DNA from: Candidatus Omnitrophota bacterium | GTDB lineage: Bacteria > Hinthialibacterota > Hinthialibacteria > OLB16 | Direction: 5' to 3' | Assembly: GCA_020632575.1 (NCBI GenBank) | Contig: JACKFH010000021.1 | Span: forward strand, 1-60,427 | DNA length: 60,427 bases | Part shown: in pieces, positions 33,682-44,900 of the stretch | How the letters are laid out: each line of letters starts with the position of its first letter | Position numbering within the stretch: the first letter of the stretch is position 1 | The notes under the pieces: generated by a model | What the model was told of the DNA's origin: nothing | What the model saw: the letters and a program-made list of their open reading frames with translations, nothing else | Database searches by the model: none | Position numbers and translations under genes: made by a program

Positions 33682-34655
33682 CTTCTTTCCAAGGAAGGGG
33701 ACCTGTCGATGGAGAGGAGAAAGGTGAAGAACACCGCGAAGATGGCGTAAAAACAGAAAGGGACACTCTTGAAAAAGAAGGCGATCCGGTCCGATTCGGT
33801 GGCCAGCCAGGGAACTCCGGCAACAAAGATGAACGCCTGCACATAGCCCGGCCATGCGTTGAAGGCGAGTTGGGAGGCAATCGGGGATGCGGTCGAGTCG
33901 ACAATGTAAGCGAGTTCCTCATGGGCGATCCGCTCCTTGTCGGCGAGGGGTTTGACCGTGGTGCCGACCAGCACGGTGCTGACTGTTCCGCCTTGGAAGA
34001 AGATGATTCCGAGGAACCAGGCGACCAATTTGGCGGTCTTGGGGCCTTGGACAAATTTCTCGGTCATTAGGTCGGCGAAGGCCTGCGCCGCCCCGGTCCG
34101 AGACCAAATGCCCAGCAGTCCCCCCAACATCCAGAGGTAGAGGATCAGGATTCCCGCCGCATCTTTGCTGGCCAGGTTTTCGACCAAAACCATTTCCGTC
34201 AAATCGAACTTCCCAAGAAGGAAGGCGCCGGAAACGATGCCGCCAAAGAGGGCGGTGACCGGTTCGCGTGTGATCCAGCAGAGCAGCACCGCGACCGCCG
34301 CGGGCAGAAGCGACCAGAATCGCCAATGCCGTTGGGCGGTCAATTGGTAATAGAGTTTCTCCTCTTCCCCGTTGTGGGTCTCGGTCTTGAATGCGAATTC
34401 CTTTTGAACGGGTGGACCGATCCCGGCCTGGTTGTACTCATGGATTCGTTCCGGGTTGAGTTGAGCCTCTTGGAACGGGACCGGGTTCTCCAGGTAGAGG
34501 GGTTTGCCCTTGTAAGTGAAATAGTCTTTCCCTTCCTCATCCTGATGGACATGAAGGGCGACCGATTCGACCGTCCAGGTCGCGGGGACTGTTCTTCCGA
34601 CATACCACGAGACCAATAGGGCCAGCGCGAACAGGACGCCGGTGACAAGTCTCAT
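33678..34655 (-). pseudogene. NhaC-type Na+/H+ antiporter, N-terminal piece (frameshifted)
   Basis: 325 residues as read, genuine to about SIDR. After the first helix (LVTGVLFALALLVSWYVG) comes an unusual exported insert of about 100 residues (VHQDEEGKDYFTYKGKPLYL region). Then the antiporter core follows: LLPAAVAVLLCWITREPVTA, GGLLGIWSRTGAAQAFADL, FFQGGTVSTVLVGTTVKPL and AYIVDSTASPIASQLAFNAW. The family exchanges Na+ for H+, sometimes with amino acids. Its ATG overlaps the restored RidA stop by ATGA, so ridA and the antiporter form one operon. Confidence 0.8.
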
Positions 34656-34704
34656 GAATCGATGCGTCGTCCCTCGAGGATGGCGGCGACAGCGTCGATT
34701 TCAA

Positions 34705-35055
34705 TCAGCGCCCCTTCGGCAAGGCGGCCACCTGAACGGTGGATCGCGCCGGCTTATGAGCCCCAAAGGCTTTCGCGTAGAGTTGGTTGACCTCCTCGAA
34801 TTGGGAGAGATCGGTCATGTAGATGGTGGTCTTCACCACATAGTTCAAATTGGAACCGCCGACGGTCAGGATCTGAGCGAGGTTTCGGAGCACCTGTTTG
34901 GTCTGCTCGACAATTCCCCCCTCCACCATCTGCCCGGTCTCCGGGTGAAGTGGGATTTGACCCGAGACATAGAGCATGCCTTCGACTTCGATGGCTTGGG
35001 AATAGGGGCCGATCGCCTGGGGCGCGAGAGAGGTGGTCACTGTTCGAAATTCCAT
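34705..35055 (-). pseudogene. ridA: RidA family enamine/imine deaminase, 3' end frameshifted
   Basis: 116 residues as read. Typical RidA: APQAIGPYSQAIEVEGMLYV, SGQIPLHPETGQM, NYVVKTTIYMTDLSQFEEVN and ARSTVQVAALPKG. It stops too early, just before the conserved VEIE-type end. Adding one G to the AAGGGGCGC run near 34715 gives ...LPKGALIEIDAVAAILEGRR and a stop at 34652, overlapping the antiporter ATG, for 134 residues. RidA hydrolyses reactive enamines. Either a sequencing undercall or a recent mutation. Confidence 0.85.
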
Positions 35056-35174
35056 GGGCGACTCCTTACCTTCAATGTGCGGATGCGCGACGTCTGGAGG
35101 ATAAGCGGTTCGAGAGTCTTTGTCATCCGCGGTTTTGCTTGGCTGACGGTCGATGAAGCAAGCTGAATTAAAAA

Positions 35175-35202
35175 CCCCCGAGGTCTCTTAGGACCTCGGG
35201 GG
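35175..35202 (-). terminator. Terminator of the pilus/giant-protein operon
   Basis: On the minus strand GACCTCGGGGG would close an 11-bp stem with CCCCCGAGGTC around a 6-nt loop, followed by TTTTTAATTC. It lies 72 bp beyond the giant gene's stop. Confidence 0.85.
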
Positions 35203-35273
35203 CGCCGTCATGCTTACTGCTACATTACATCAACCGATACACTCGGTTTGGCCATCAAGATTTTGGAACAATC

Positions 35274-38200
35274 TCACTGCGTTCCTTGGTCGATCAACTC
35301 GGTAACCGGCTCGATGGAGGTGATTCTCCATTCGTTGTCGGACTCCCGTCTAACCGTGAAGGTCAGAGTGATGTCCTCGAGTTCGGAGTAATCGATGTAT
35401 CCGAAGGTGATGGGTCTCGGATCGGGCGGAAACACCTGATTCAAATCATTCAGGTTGGTCGCGAAGACCATTCGGAACACCGCGCCACCCGGCACGTCGG
35501 TCCGGAACCCTTCGGTTCCCTGCTTCTTGAAATCGTACCGGTACTCGTCGCTCCACTCGAGCGGATCGGGGACATTCCCGAAGTCCTCCACGAACGACTT
35601 GTCGATGTAGAGGATGATCCCTCGGTGGTCACCCGGATCCTTCATGAACACTGTTGTCGGCACGGCGGACCCAAATCTTAACGACTCGCCGATAGCGTCA
35701 CGCTCCTCGACTGTGAAAGTGATCAAACGAGGAGGATTAGTTGGAACGGTCACCTCGGTTTCCACTGTCGCCCCGCGGTAACCCATGCGGTCGGCGTCGG
35801 CGACAATCATGGCGGTGTTGCCGTCCTCGCTGAACGTGACCTGCGGATTCGAGAGCATGAAACCGGCGAGCGGACCGCCAAACAGGTCGACTGTGTTGGC
35901 CCACTCATCGAGAATGCCCGGGTTCGTCTGGATGCCGAACGTGTCGTACACCCCGTTGATAAGCTGCGTCCGCGACAGGTAGAGCCCGTCGTTGTACGCC
36001 AGAGAGAGGGTCGGCAACAGCGAGGCGAGATCCTCATTGCGGAACGCCACCTCGAACTTGCGAACCGCCGACATGGCCAACAAGGCCTGGTCGGTGATCT
36101 CGACAGTCCCCGCCGGGGCGAAGTCCTCGATGATGTCCATGCCGGAGAAGTATGGGTTCGGCGCGGGCTCGTTAGAGGGCGGAACGATGGCGTCGTTGCC
36201 CAGAGCCGTGATGCCGCCCTGACCATCCAGGATGTAGAACCCGCCGCCCTCGAAGAGGAGCATGTCCCGAGCGATGTCGTAACCGAAGTCGGCCCCGGTG
36301 CTTAGGTCTGGAGCACGTCCTAACGGACTGATCATGCCGATGCCATCCAGGATGTAACCGCCATCCTTGGCCAATTCGATATCGCGTGCGATGTCGTAGC
36401 CGAAGAACGGCGTCTCATTGAACTGAATGGCGTTGCCGAAAGCGTGGACTCCACCCATGGCGTCCAGGACGAAGGCCCCTTTGCCATCCTCGGTCAATTC
36501 GAAGTCACGGGCGAGATCCATGCCGAAGATGCCCATTCCACTGGAAGGAGCCAGTGACGGGGCCGAGCCGATCGACACCAGGTTTCCGAAGCAATCGAGG
36601 GCGACAAGGCCTCTCTCATCCGGAGTGAATTCGATGTCGATGTACTCGTTCCCAGGCATCGGAGTCGGGAGTTCCTCGCTGAGATCGACTCTCTGGGTTC
36701 CCAACTGAGTGATGGTTCCATCCGCCTGGAGGACCACCATGGTGGCGCCATCGGCGGTCACCTCGATGTTCCGATAGTTGTCGATTTCAGTCCCCTTGTT
36801 TTCGAGTTCGAAGTCGAAGTTGACATCGCCCACAGAGTAGATGTCCCCAAAGGAACTGAGCAGATAGACCGCGTATTCAACCACCTCGGTCCCCGAAAGC
36901 AGGTTGATGGGCGCGGGAGCGTAATTGACATACGGGCGGTTGTATCCATCGTCGATCACCGCGTAGATCCAATACCTGCCGCGCGGATATCCGGAGAAAT
37001 CGACCTCGAGTTCGTCGGTTTCGTCATCCTCCGAAATGTCCTGGGCGGTGTCGATCGGGGAGCCATCGGCGCCACGGTCGTCCTCATCGAGGAAGAAGTC
37101 GATGAGCGCCGAGGAATCCGGATCGGAATCGGTCCACTTGAGGGTGAACAGATCGTCGAACAGGACCGCCTCGCGGCGCGGTTCGAGAATTTGGATCCTC
37201 GGAGGATCGTTGAAGTCGATGATGATCTGTCCATCGGCCCGGACCACCACCGGCGGATTCAGCCCGTCGTTGACAGTGGCGATCGGCGTCACGGAGATTT
37301 CGGACATCCCGGCGGGGATATTGATGATCCCGGTGTTGAAAGACAGATTATCCATCTCATCCTGCAAGAGCACGCTGCCGCCCGGAACCGGGATTTCGTT
37401 TCCATTGCCGGTGATCCCGTCGGGGTCCAGAACTAGGGTGATCAGGGTCGCCTCATCGTCGTCCTCATCCTCCCATTGCAGATCGAAGGAATCGCCCTGG
37501 ACCACATGCGCTCCCTGAGGAGGCGGGTTGATCCAGGTGAACTGAGGCGGCGTGTTCACGATGATTGGTTCATCGCTGTAATCGAAGACCGTGTTGGCGC
37601 CATCCACGATTTTCACACCGACAAAGTAGGTTCCCGGTTCGGTCTGGGAGAGATCCCATAAGAATCGGTCGAGGCGCACTCCCCCGCCGATGAATCGGCC
37701 GTTGTCATCCTTCTCGGGGATGGCGCTGCCATCGAGGAAGACGCCCGAGGTGGTTTCGTAAGTGCCCGGAACGATGATGCCATTTCCGCCCACCATATCG
37801 AAATCGAGGAAGACGGAGACAGTGGCGTCGCTGTCGGGGTCGTCGTCACGCCATTCGATAACAAACTCGCCCTCGTTCGGCACAACCATCTCCGTGTTCG
37901 GAGTGACCACCTGGACCTCTGGGGGGAGGTTCTTCGTCACCGTGATCGGCGCGGAATAGACTTCCGTAACCGTGACCCCATCCGTGATCTGAGCCAACAG
38001 ATAGAAGGTCAGGTCGGTGTTTTCCACCGAGGCTTCGGGGACTTCATCCGCGAGATTCAAGGTCACCGAGGAGGCGCCGTCCATCTCGGGAATATTCTGA
38101 CCGGGGTTACGAACCGGAATCAAACCGTCCGTGCTGTCCGTATCGGAGTCGAGGAACAGATCGATGAGGGCGGTGCTATCCGGATCGAACGCTTCGAAGA

Positions 38201-38943
38201 TGACATCCAACGGGTTGCCTCGAGGGTTCACGACCGGGTCGGAGAAGGCGCTCGGGACGATCCACCGGAAGGTCGGCGAAGCGTTGATGACAAACGCGTT
38301 GGATTGATAGAACTCGGAACTGACCCCTCCGCCCACAATGACCCCATCGCCATCGGTGACACCCGTGTCGGTGATCCTGGCGTAGAGGTAAATGACCTCG
38401 CCCGTGGGGAATTGGGAGACATCGAACTCGAATTGGTCCTGGTCTCTCAGATCCTCCGGGATCGGGGGATTGGTCGGCTTGAGTTCGACTGGAATCCGAT
38501 TGGCGTTGATCAAGCTGCCGTCGAACGCGACATCGGTTCCGGAGAGAATCGTTCCGTTGTTACCGAAGAAGTCGGTGTCCCAGAAGAACTGGATGAAGGA
38601 CTGGTCGCGACGCGCGTCTGAGATCGGATCATCCTCCCATGTCACCAACATAGTTGGAGTGGTGACCACGAACGGATTGGTGGTCGATCCGCCCGAGGGT
38701 TGGGTGATCGTGATCTGCGGACCGCCCGAGGTCGGGTTGATGATAACCGGGAAGGCCGACTGGAACAGGATCGGGTTGTTGACCCCGTCATCCACATGGG
38801 CCACCACCCAGTAATCGCCTGCCACCAATTGAGCGGTGTTGACCGGGATCATGTCGGTGTCGTCGTCCTCGGGAATGTTCAACCCGAGATCGCCGCCATT
38901 GAGGTCCGCGACATTGGAACCGAATCCATTATCCAGGATTCTG
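35274..38943 (-). CDS. Giant repeat exoprotein, C-terminal piece
   Basis: About 1,222 genuine residues, open from 39182 but meaningful only from about 38943 (LDNGFGSNVADLNGGDLG). Further Ig-like repeats carry the W-x-D-x-D-P-D-S signature (FEAFDPDSTALIDLFLDSD, EWRDDDPDSDATVSVFLDFD, KWTDSDPDSSALIDFFLDED). A propeller-like region follows with repeated GYDIARDIEL / ILDG.G.I..LG blades (YVLDAMGGVHAFG-type). A final 250-residue domain is unrecognised (FRNEDLASLLPTLSLAYNDG, GAVFRMVFATNLNDL). It joins the N-terminal piece through one apparent extra base near 38940, giving a single protein of about 3,947 residues. Confidence 0.75.
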
Positions 38944-41900
38944 GTCCGGGTCGAGGAAGAGGTTGATGATCGCGTTGCTGTCGGGATCGTCATCGGCCCA
39001 GGCGATGTTGTAGGACTGACCGCGGAAGACGTTGTCATCGAACCCGTCCGGATCGAGGAACTCGAACTCCGGCGGTTGATTGACGCGAATGAAACCGGGG
39101 CTATAGATCGGGGTCGGTTTGTTGACGCCGTCATCGACAAGCGCGTAGATGTACCAATCCCCCGCAGGGACTTCGGAGACATCCCAATAAAAGACTCCCG
39201 TCAGGTCTAGCGGAATCGCGGTCGAATCCTGACCAAGGATGTCGACCTGATCGAGCGGGACGCCATCGCCGCCGAAACGGTTGTTGTCGCGGTAGAGGGC
39301 CACAGTGGTGGAGACATTGTCATCCATCCCCATGTTCCACTCGATCTTGACCACCGCCGGGGAGGTGCCCTCCTCGATCAGGTGATTCGGGTAGACGTAG
39401 ACAAATCCGGTGTCCGGGTCTTCCTGATCATTCTCCACGTTCGGGCGAATGATGTTGAGAGACGGCGGATCGTTGGGATTGACCACAACACCGCCGCCAG
39501 CATCCGGAATGGTGTCGAACGCGCTATTCGATTCGTCTTCGATGGTGATCGTGAAGAACAGACCGAACGCCGCTGGAGGCGCGGGATCGATCGATCCAGT
39601 GTCGAACGTGAAGGAATCGAACGCGACCCCGTCCGGATCTTCCTGGATGGCGGAGGCCGAGCGGATGAGTTTCATTGCGGTGTCGGGGGTTCCATCCAGG
39701 TTATTGTCGAGTTGATAGAAGATCCGGATCCGGGCGTTGCTATCCGGGTCGGAATCGTTCCAACTGAGCGTCACATCATCGCCGCGTGTGATCGGAGACG
39801 ACAGACTGGAAGTGAAGGCGATGCTGGGGCGCCGGTTGACCGAGATCGTGTTGGGCGATCCGACCTGAACCGGAGGATTAATCATATCGTCGACAATCGC
39901 CACGATGGTGTAGTTCCCTCTCGGGACTTGGTTCGGATCGCTGATATCCCAGAAGAAGACATCTTGATCGGCGCCGATGGTGTAACCGATTCCATGGGAG
40001 GGGTACGGTCCGGGTCCGTTGTCGGTAGCAAGGTTGACCTGATTGCCGACAATGCCGGGGTTCGGCGGATTCTCGCCTTGCAGCGCGATGAACGTCGAGG
40101 AATTGGAGACGTTGGTCGCGGCAAACAGACGGATCGTGGCCGTAAAGGGCGCGTCATCCATATCGGTCCAGACCATCGGGATCGAGGCATTGCCATTGGA
40201 AACCACTCCGCCCAGAGTCGGGTTGGACAACCCAGGATTCGCGTCGACCACATCGGCGAGAGAAAGCGGATCGAAGACGAGTTGCGGCGAGTCATTATTT
40301 TGCAACGTAATGACCACCATGCTGTTATCCGCTTCGCGGGCGAAGATGGTCCGCGAAAGACCCGCGGAGTTCGGCGGAGGCGGAGTCAGGGTCGCGAACA
40401 GATTGTAGGTTCCCGGTTCGAGTGACGATGTCGAGGCCTGATAACGGTCGGCGCCATCGCTCACCGAGATCGGAGTCGTATTGAGGGCGATATCGGCAAG
40501 AGTCGTCGTGTTCCGAAGGAAGAAACGAATCTGCTCGTCGTCGTCAAAATCGGGATTGCTATCGGTCCATTCGATTAGGAGCGACACCCCGCTGTATTGG
40601 GTCCGGTCTTGAGTCGGGTTCACGAAGCTGAACTCGGAAGGACGGTTGAGGACCACAAAGGCCTCGTCGCTGTCCTGGGCGATTTCATCCATGATGACTC
40701 CGCGAACACGGTAGGTTCCGGCGTTCAGGCCGGACAAATCCCAGGTGAACGAATCGTTCGGGTCGACTTGCGAGATGTCCGTCGCGGGAATGGTCGGTCC
40801 GGCGGATCCAGGCGGAATGCCTCGAAGGACCTGCTGCGCGCCGCCGGTGGGCGGGATATAGAACAGGTCGATCAGGGCGGTCGACTCGCTGTCCGGCTCG
40901 GAATCGACCCAGGTCAACTGGAACCGATCGTCTCCGTCCGTTTCGAAGGCGGTGCCACCGCCCGCCAGATCGCCGGTGAAAGCGAAGGAGGGTGGGCTGT
41001 TTGGAAGAACGGTGATACGCACGGGTTGCGGGCTGATGATGTTGCCGTTATCGAATTCACGGCTTCCGCTAACAATGTCTCGGATGTGCGCCAGCGCCAC
41101 AAAGGTTCGAGCGCTGCCGGAAACAAGCTGGCTCGAGAGGCTTCCCGGGCCGCCGGCGACCGGAACCGAAATGGTGGTGGATTGAGTCACTTCAACGATC
41201 GAGCTATTCACCCGGTAAACATTTCCAGGCGAGAGGGCTTGAATCGAAGCCGAATTAATCTGAGACGTGCTCCGGAAAAGGGCGCTGGCCTGAGGCGTTA
41301 GGAAATCGGCCATGGCTGTCTCGTCGACAAGATAGATGTCCGCGGAGGCGCGTCCCTCCGGATCCTTGGCGGTGAAACCGACATTGAACGCCAGTCCTTG
41401 AAGAACGGTGGGAGGATCGCCCGGGGTGATGCCGCCGCCCGAGAAGTTGGTGAACTTGAGGGTCGGCGTGCCGTTCGTGACGGTCACGAAACTCGGACTC
41501 GCGTCGGTGTAGTCGATGATGCCGTCGGTTATGACACCGCCCACACGCAGTTCGGCGACACGAGGATCGGACGGAGCGAACTTGGAGGTGTTCACAAGCG
41601 AGACATCCCAGGGGAAGGAGTCATTGCTCCCACCGTCCGGGTCTTCCTTGATCCCCTCGGCGCGCGTCGTCCCGTCGCTGGTGAACAGCGAGTTCAGGGT
41701 GAGCCCGTCGAAACTCATCAGGTTGGCCTGGTAGCTCGCCTCGGAGACATAGAAGAAGTCCATGTCGGCGTTGCTATCCGGATCGAAGTCCTCCCAGTAG
41801 AGAGTGAACACGCTATTGGTGGCGTCGCCGACAACTGGGTTCACGAGTTCGAGGAATGGGGGTTCGTTGACCAGTCCGCCATCGATCGGCCCCGTGGTGA

Positions 41901-44900
41901 AGGTGCGCCGGGAGACCGTGTTGACATAGCGGATATTCCGAACGGTGACATCGAAGACGGATTGCTGAGTGATGGAACCGCTGGTTCGAAGAACAACGAA
42001 GACATCGGGTCCAAAATCGTCGCCGGGCGAGAAATCGTCGCGAGGCGGAAGGGGCAACGGGGTGTCCAGCCGCATGAACACCTCGTTCTCGCCCGTGTAG
42101 AACGGGAGAACATCCAGCGGTAGGAAGGTGTCGTCCGGGTCGAAGCGTCCGTCAACCGAACCGTCGTCGTAATAAAGCGCGATGCCACTATCCGGACCTC
42201 CGGAAAGGGGCGCGAGATCGCTGTTGGTGAAGGAGGAATTTCCAACCTTATTGATCTCGACAACGAGAGATTGGAGAGACTCGTTGGAGGTGTTCGGGTT
42301 GAGTTTGGTGGCGGTCAGGAAGTTCAGTCCGATCACGTCATCCGGCCCATCGTTCCGAGCGAAAGAGGCTCCGAAGAAACCGGTCGTGTCGGTCGGGAAG
42401 ACCGGCACATTGGTTGTCACCAAATGCGAGGTGATCGAGGTGTTTCCGAAAGACGCGCCCGATTGGAAGAAGATGCTGTTCGCTTTCAGGCGGATCTGGA
42501 ACTGGTCCAGGAAAGAGATGCGATTGCTGGTCCGGACCGCCACAAAGAAATCGAGTCCGGAGTTGGTTCCCGCGTCGTCATCCGGCACTTGGACTCCCGG
42601 GGAGAATGTAATGGAAACATGGATAATCCCCGGATCGTCGGGTGTGCCCAGCACGCCGTCTCCGCCCGGGTCCTGCACCGCGCTCGAGCCACTGGGGACG
42701 AGGGGCAGAAACTGGTCGGTGTCATCGAACGCGCCTTGAGTTCCGCCATTCGGATTGTCCCTGTAGAGGGCGAACCCGGAGTTCGGGGTTGGCGAGAAGG
42801 GATTGAAATCGCCGATGGTGGCGCTGGGAACATTGTTCGCGGTGATCAGCGGGGAGATGACATCGAAATCGATGCGCACGATTTCCCGTTGCGGCCCGCC
42901 TTGATCCATGATGTCGATGCCCAGAATGCCACGCGGTGGACTACTGGCTTCGATGGTCTCACCGATGACGGTCAGGTCCTCGATCACCGTGTCGGTCTGA
43001 ACATTCGCCAAGTAGGTGTTGGTCTCCTCCGCCTCATAGGAATAGTTGAGACGGAAAGTGCCATTGACCTCCTGGGTGAGTCGGGTGGTGGTCGCGGCTG
43101 AGGTCTGAGCATCCGAGGAGAGGTTGTGAATCGTCGGCTTGTTCGGATCCGGCGTGAAGAAGATTGGCCACTCGACCACATCGTTGTTCACAAGCGGGCG
43201 AACCTGGACGATGAAATCGTCGCCATTGGAGATGTCGGCGTCGGGTCGAATGACCACGAAGTAATCGTTGCCTTCGTAAACGCCAAGGTCATTTGGAGGC
43301 AGGCGTTCGCCGCGCACTCCATCGCCTCCGGCATCCTGCGCGCCATTCGCGCCCTCATCCTGATAGTCCCCGCGCGGGTCGTCGCCGAACGGATCCAGGA
43401 AGAGGAAGACCGAGTTGGGGAAACCGTCCACGTTTCCGATCAGGGGCACGGCCCGGACCAACTGGTCGGTCTCATCGAACTCGCCCGGCTTCGCGGCGGG
43501 ATTGTCGCGGATGGTGTCACGGTAGATGGCGACGCCATCGGTTTTTTGGACGATGTTGTTCGGCCCGGTTCCGATGGGGGCGAGATCCTGAAGCGTGAAC
43601 TGGGAATCCCCGCCCGCGTTGGCGAAATTGATGAGGATATAGTTCATGTTGGTCGGCATCCCGCTATCGGCGCCGACACGGTCGTACATATTCATTCCGA
43701 TCGCCGCAACTCCCGACTCGGTTGCAGGGATGTTGGCCACAATCGTTTGCGGGTCGAAAGAGGTCAGGTTCTCCAGAATGGTCGGAACGTTGACCGCGAT
43801 GGAATCGGTCTCAACGCCGCTGTTCTGGACGCTGGGTCCGCTGCGGAACATGATTCCGCCATCCGGCACCTCGATCCGGAAGACATCGCGATAATCGACC
43901 GTGTCGCTAGTGCGGACCACCACAAAGTAGTCGTAGCCCACGTTCTCGATGCTCGAGTCCTCTCCGGGAATCTCGAGGCCGTTGACTGGAGTGAGGGTGA
44001 CTTTGACCTTGCCATCGGGACCGGCTTCGTACTGGAGGAAATCCTCTCTCAAGTCGATGGGCAGGTCCTGTGGGTCGAAACCGCCGGGGATGCCGGCGTC
44101 CGGGTTATCTCGATAAAGACCGAGACCGCCGCTCGAATTTCGGGCAAGCGGCATGAGGTCGGGGAGAGCGTTGGTGGCCGATCCGAGGTTGACATCGAAA
44201 GTCCCCTCGAAGGTGACATCCCGAGTCATCAGGTCGTTGGCCAAAGGATCGATCAGCACCGTGACACTATCGATATAATCCTGTTCATCGACATCCTGGT
44301 AAGGGTTGTCGGCCACATCGATGCCGATCACGCCGACCGGGCTGGAGGTGGCGTCGAGGTAGGGGTTGCCGACAAAGATGTCGTCATCGGTGAACCGCGG
44401 AACCCTCTCCGGCCGGTCGACCAGCGTCCCAACGGAATCGTCGCCCTGGATGGTGTCCTCGACATACCCAATGATGTCATCGACATAGAGTTTGGCGTGA
44501 CCGGGTTTGGTCACCTCGGAGGCGTTGGGATACCCGACGTCGGTGATCAAACCTCCGCCAAGCAGCGGAGTGCTGCCACGAGCCAGAGAGATCATGAAGT
44601 TGTCGCCCGGTTTCGCACCCTCGTAATCGAGGAAAATGACACCTGACTCGTCGTTAGAGGGGTTTGGTTCACGAGCTCCTGGTTGGAAATAATCGCCACG
44701 ATCATCGCCGTCGAGGGTGATGACCACAAAGAAGTCGTAGGTGCCATCGTCAGTGACAGGAATGATCGCCCCGCGACCGCCATTGACAGTCGAGTCGACT
44801 TGAATCGCCATCGAAAGAACCGGGGCGGTGATCCGACTTGGATCCCAGGCCCAGTCCACCTGTTCGGGATCATGGCGGGATATTGGAGTGTCGGCCATCG

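Noticed and set aside
39382..40425. Long plus-strand frames opposite the giant gene (also near 43126-44646)
   Set aside because: Low-complexity Arg/Val/Asp-rich mirror of the Asp-rich coding strand; no start context or domain.
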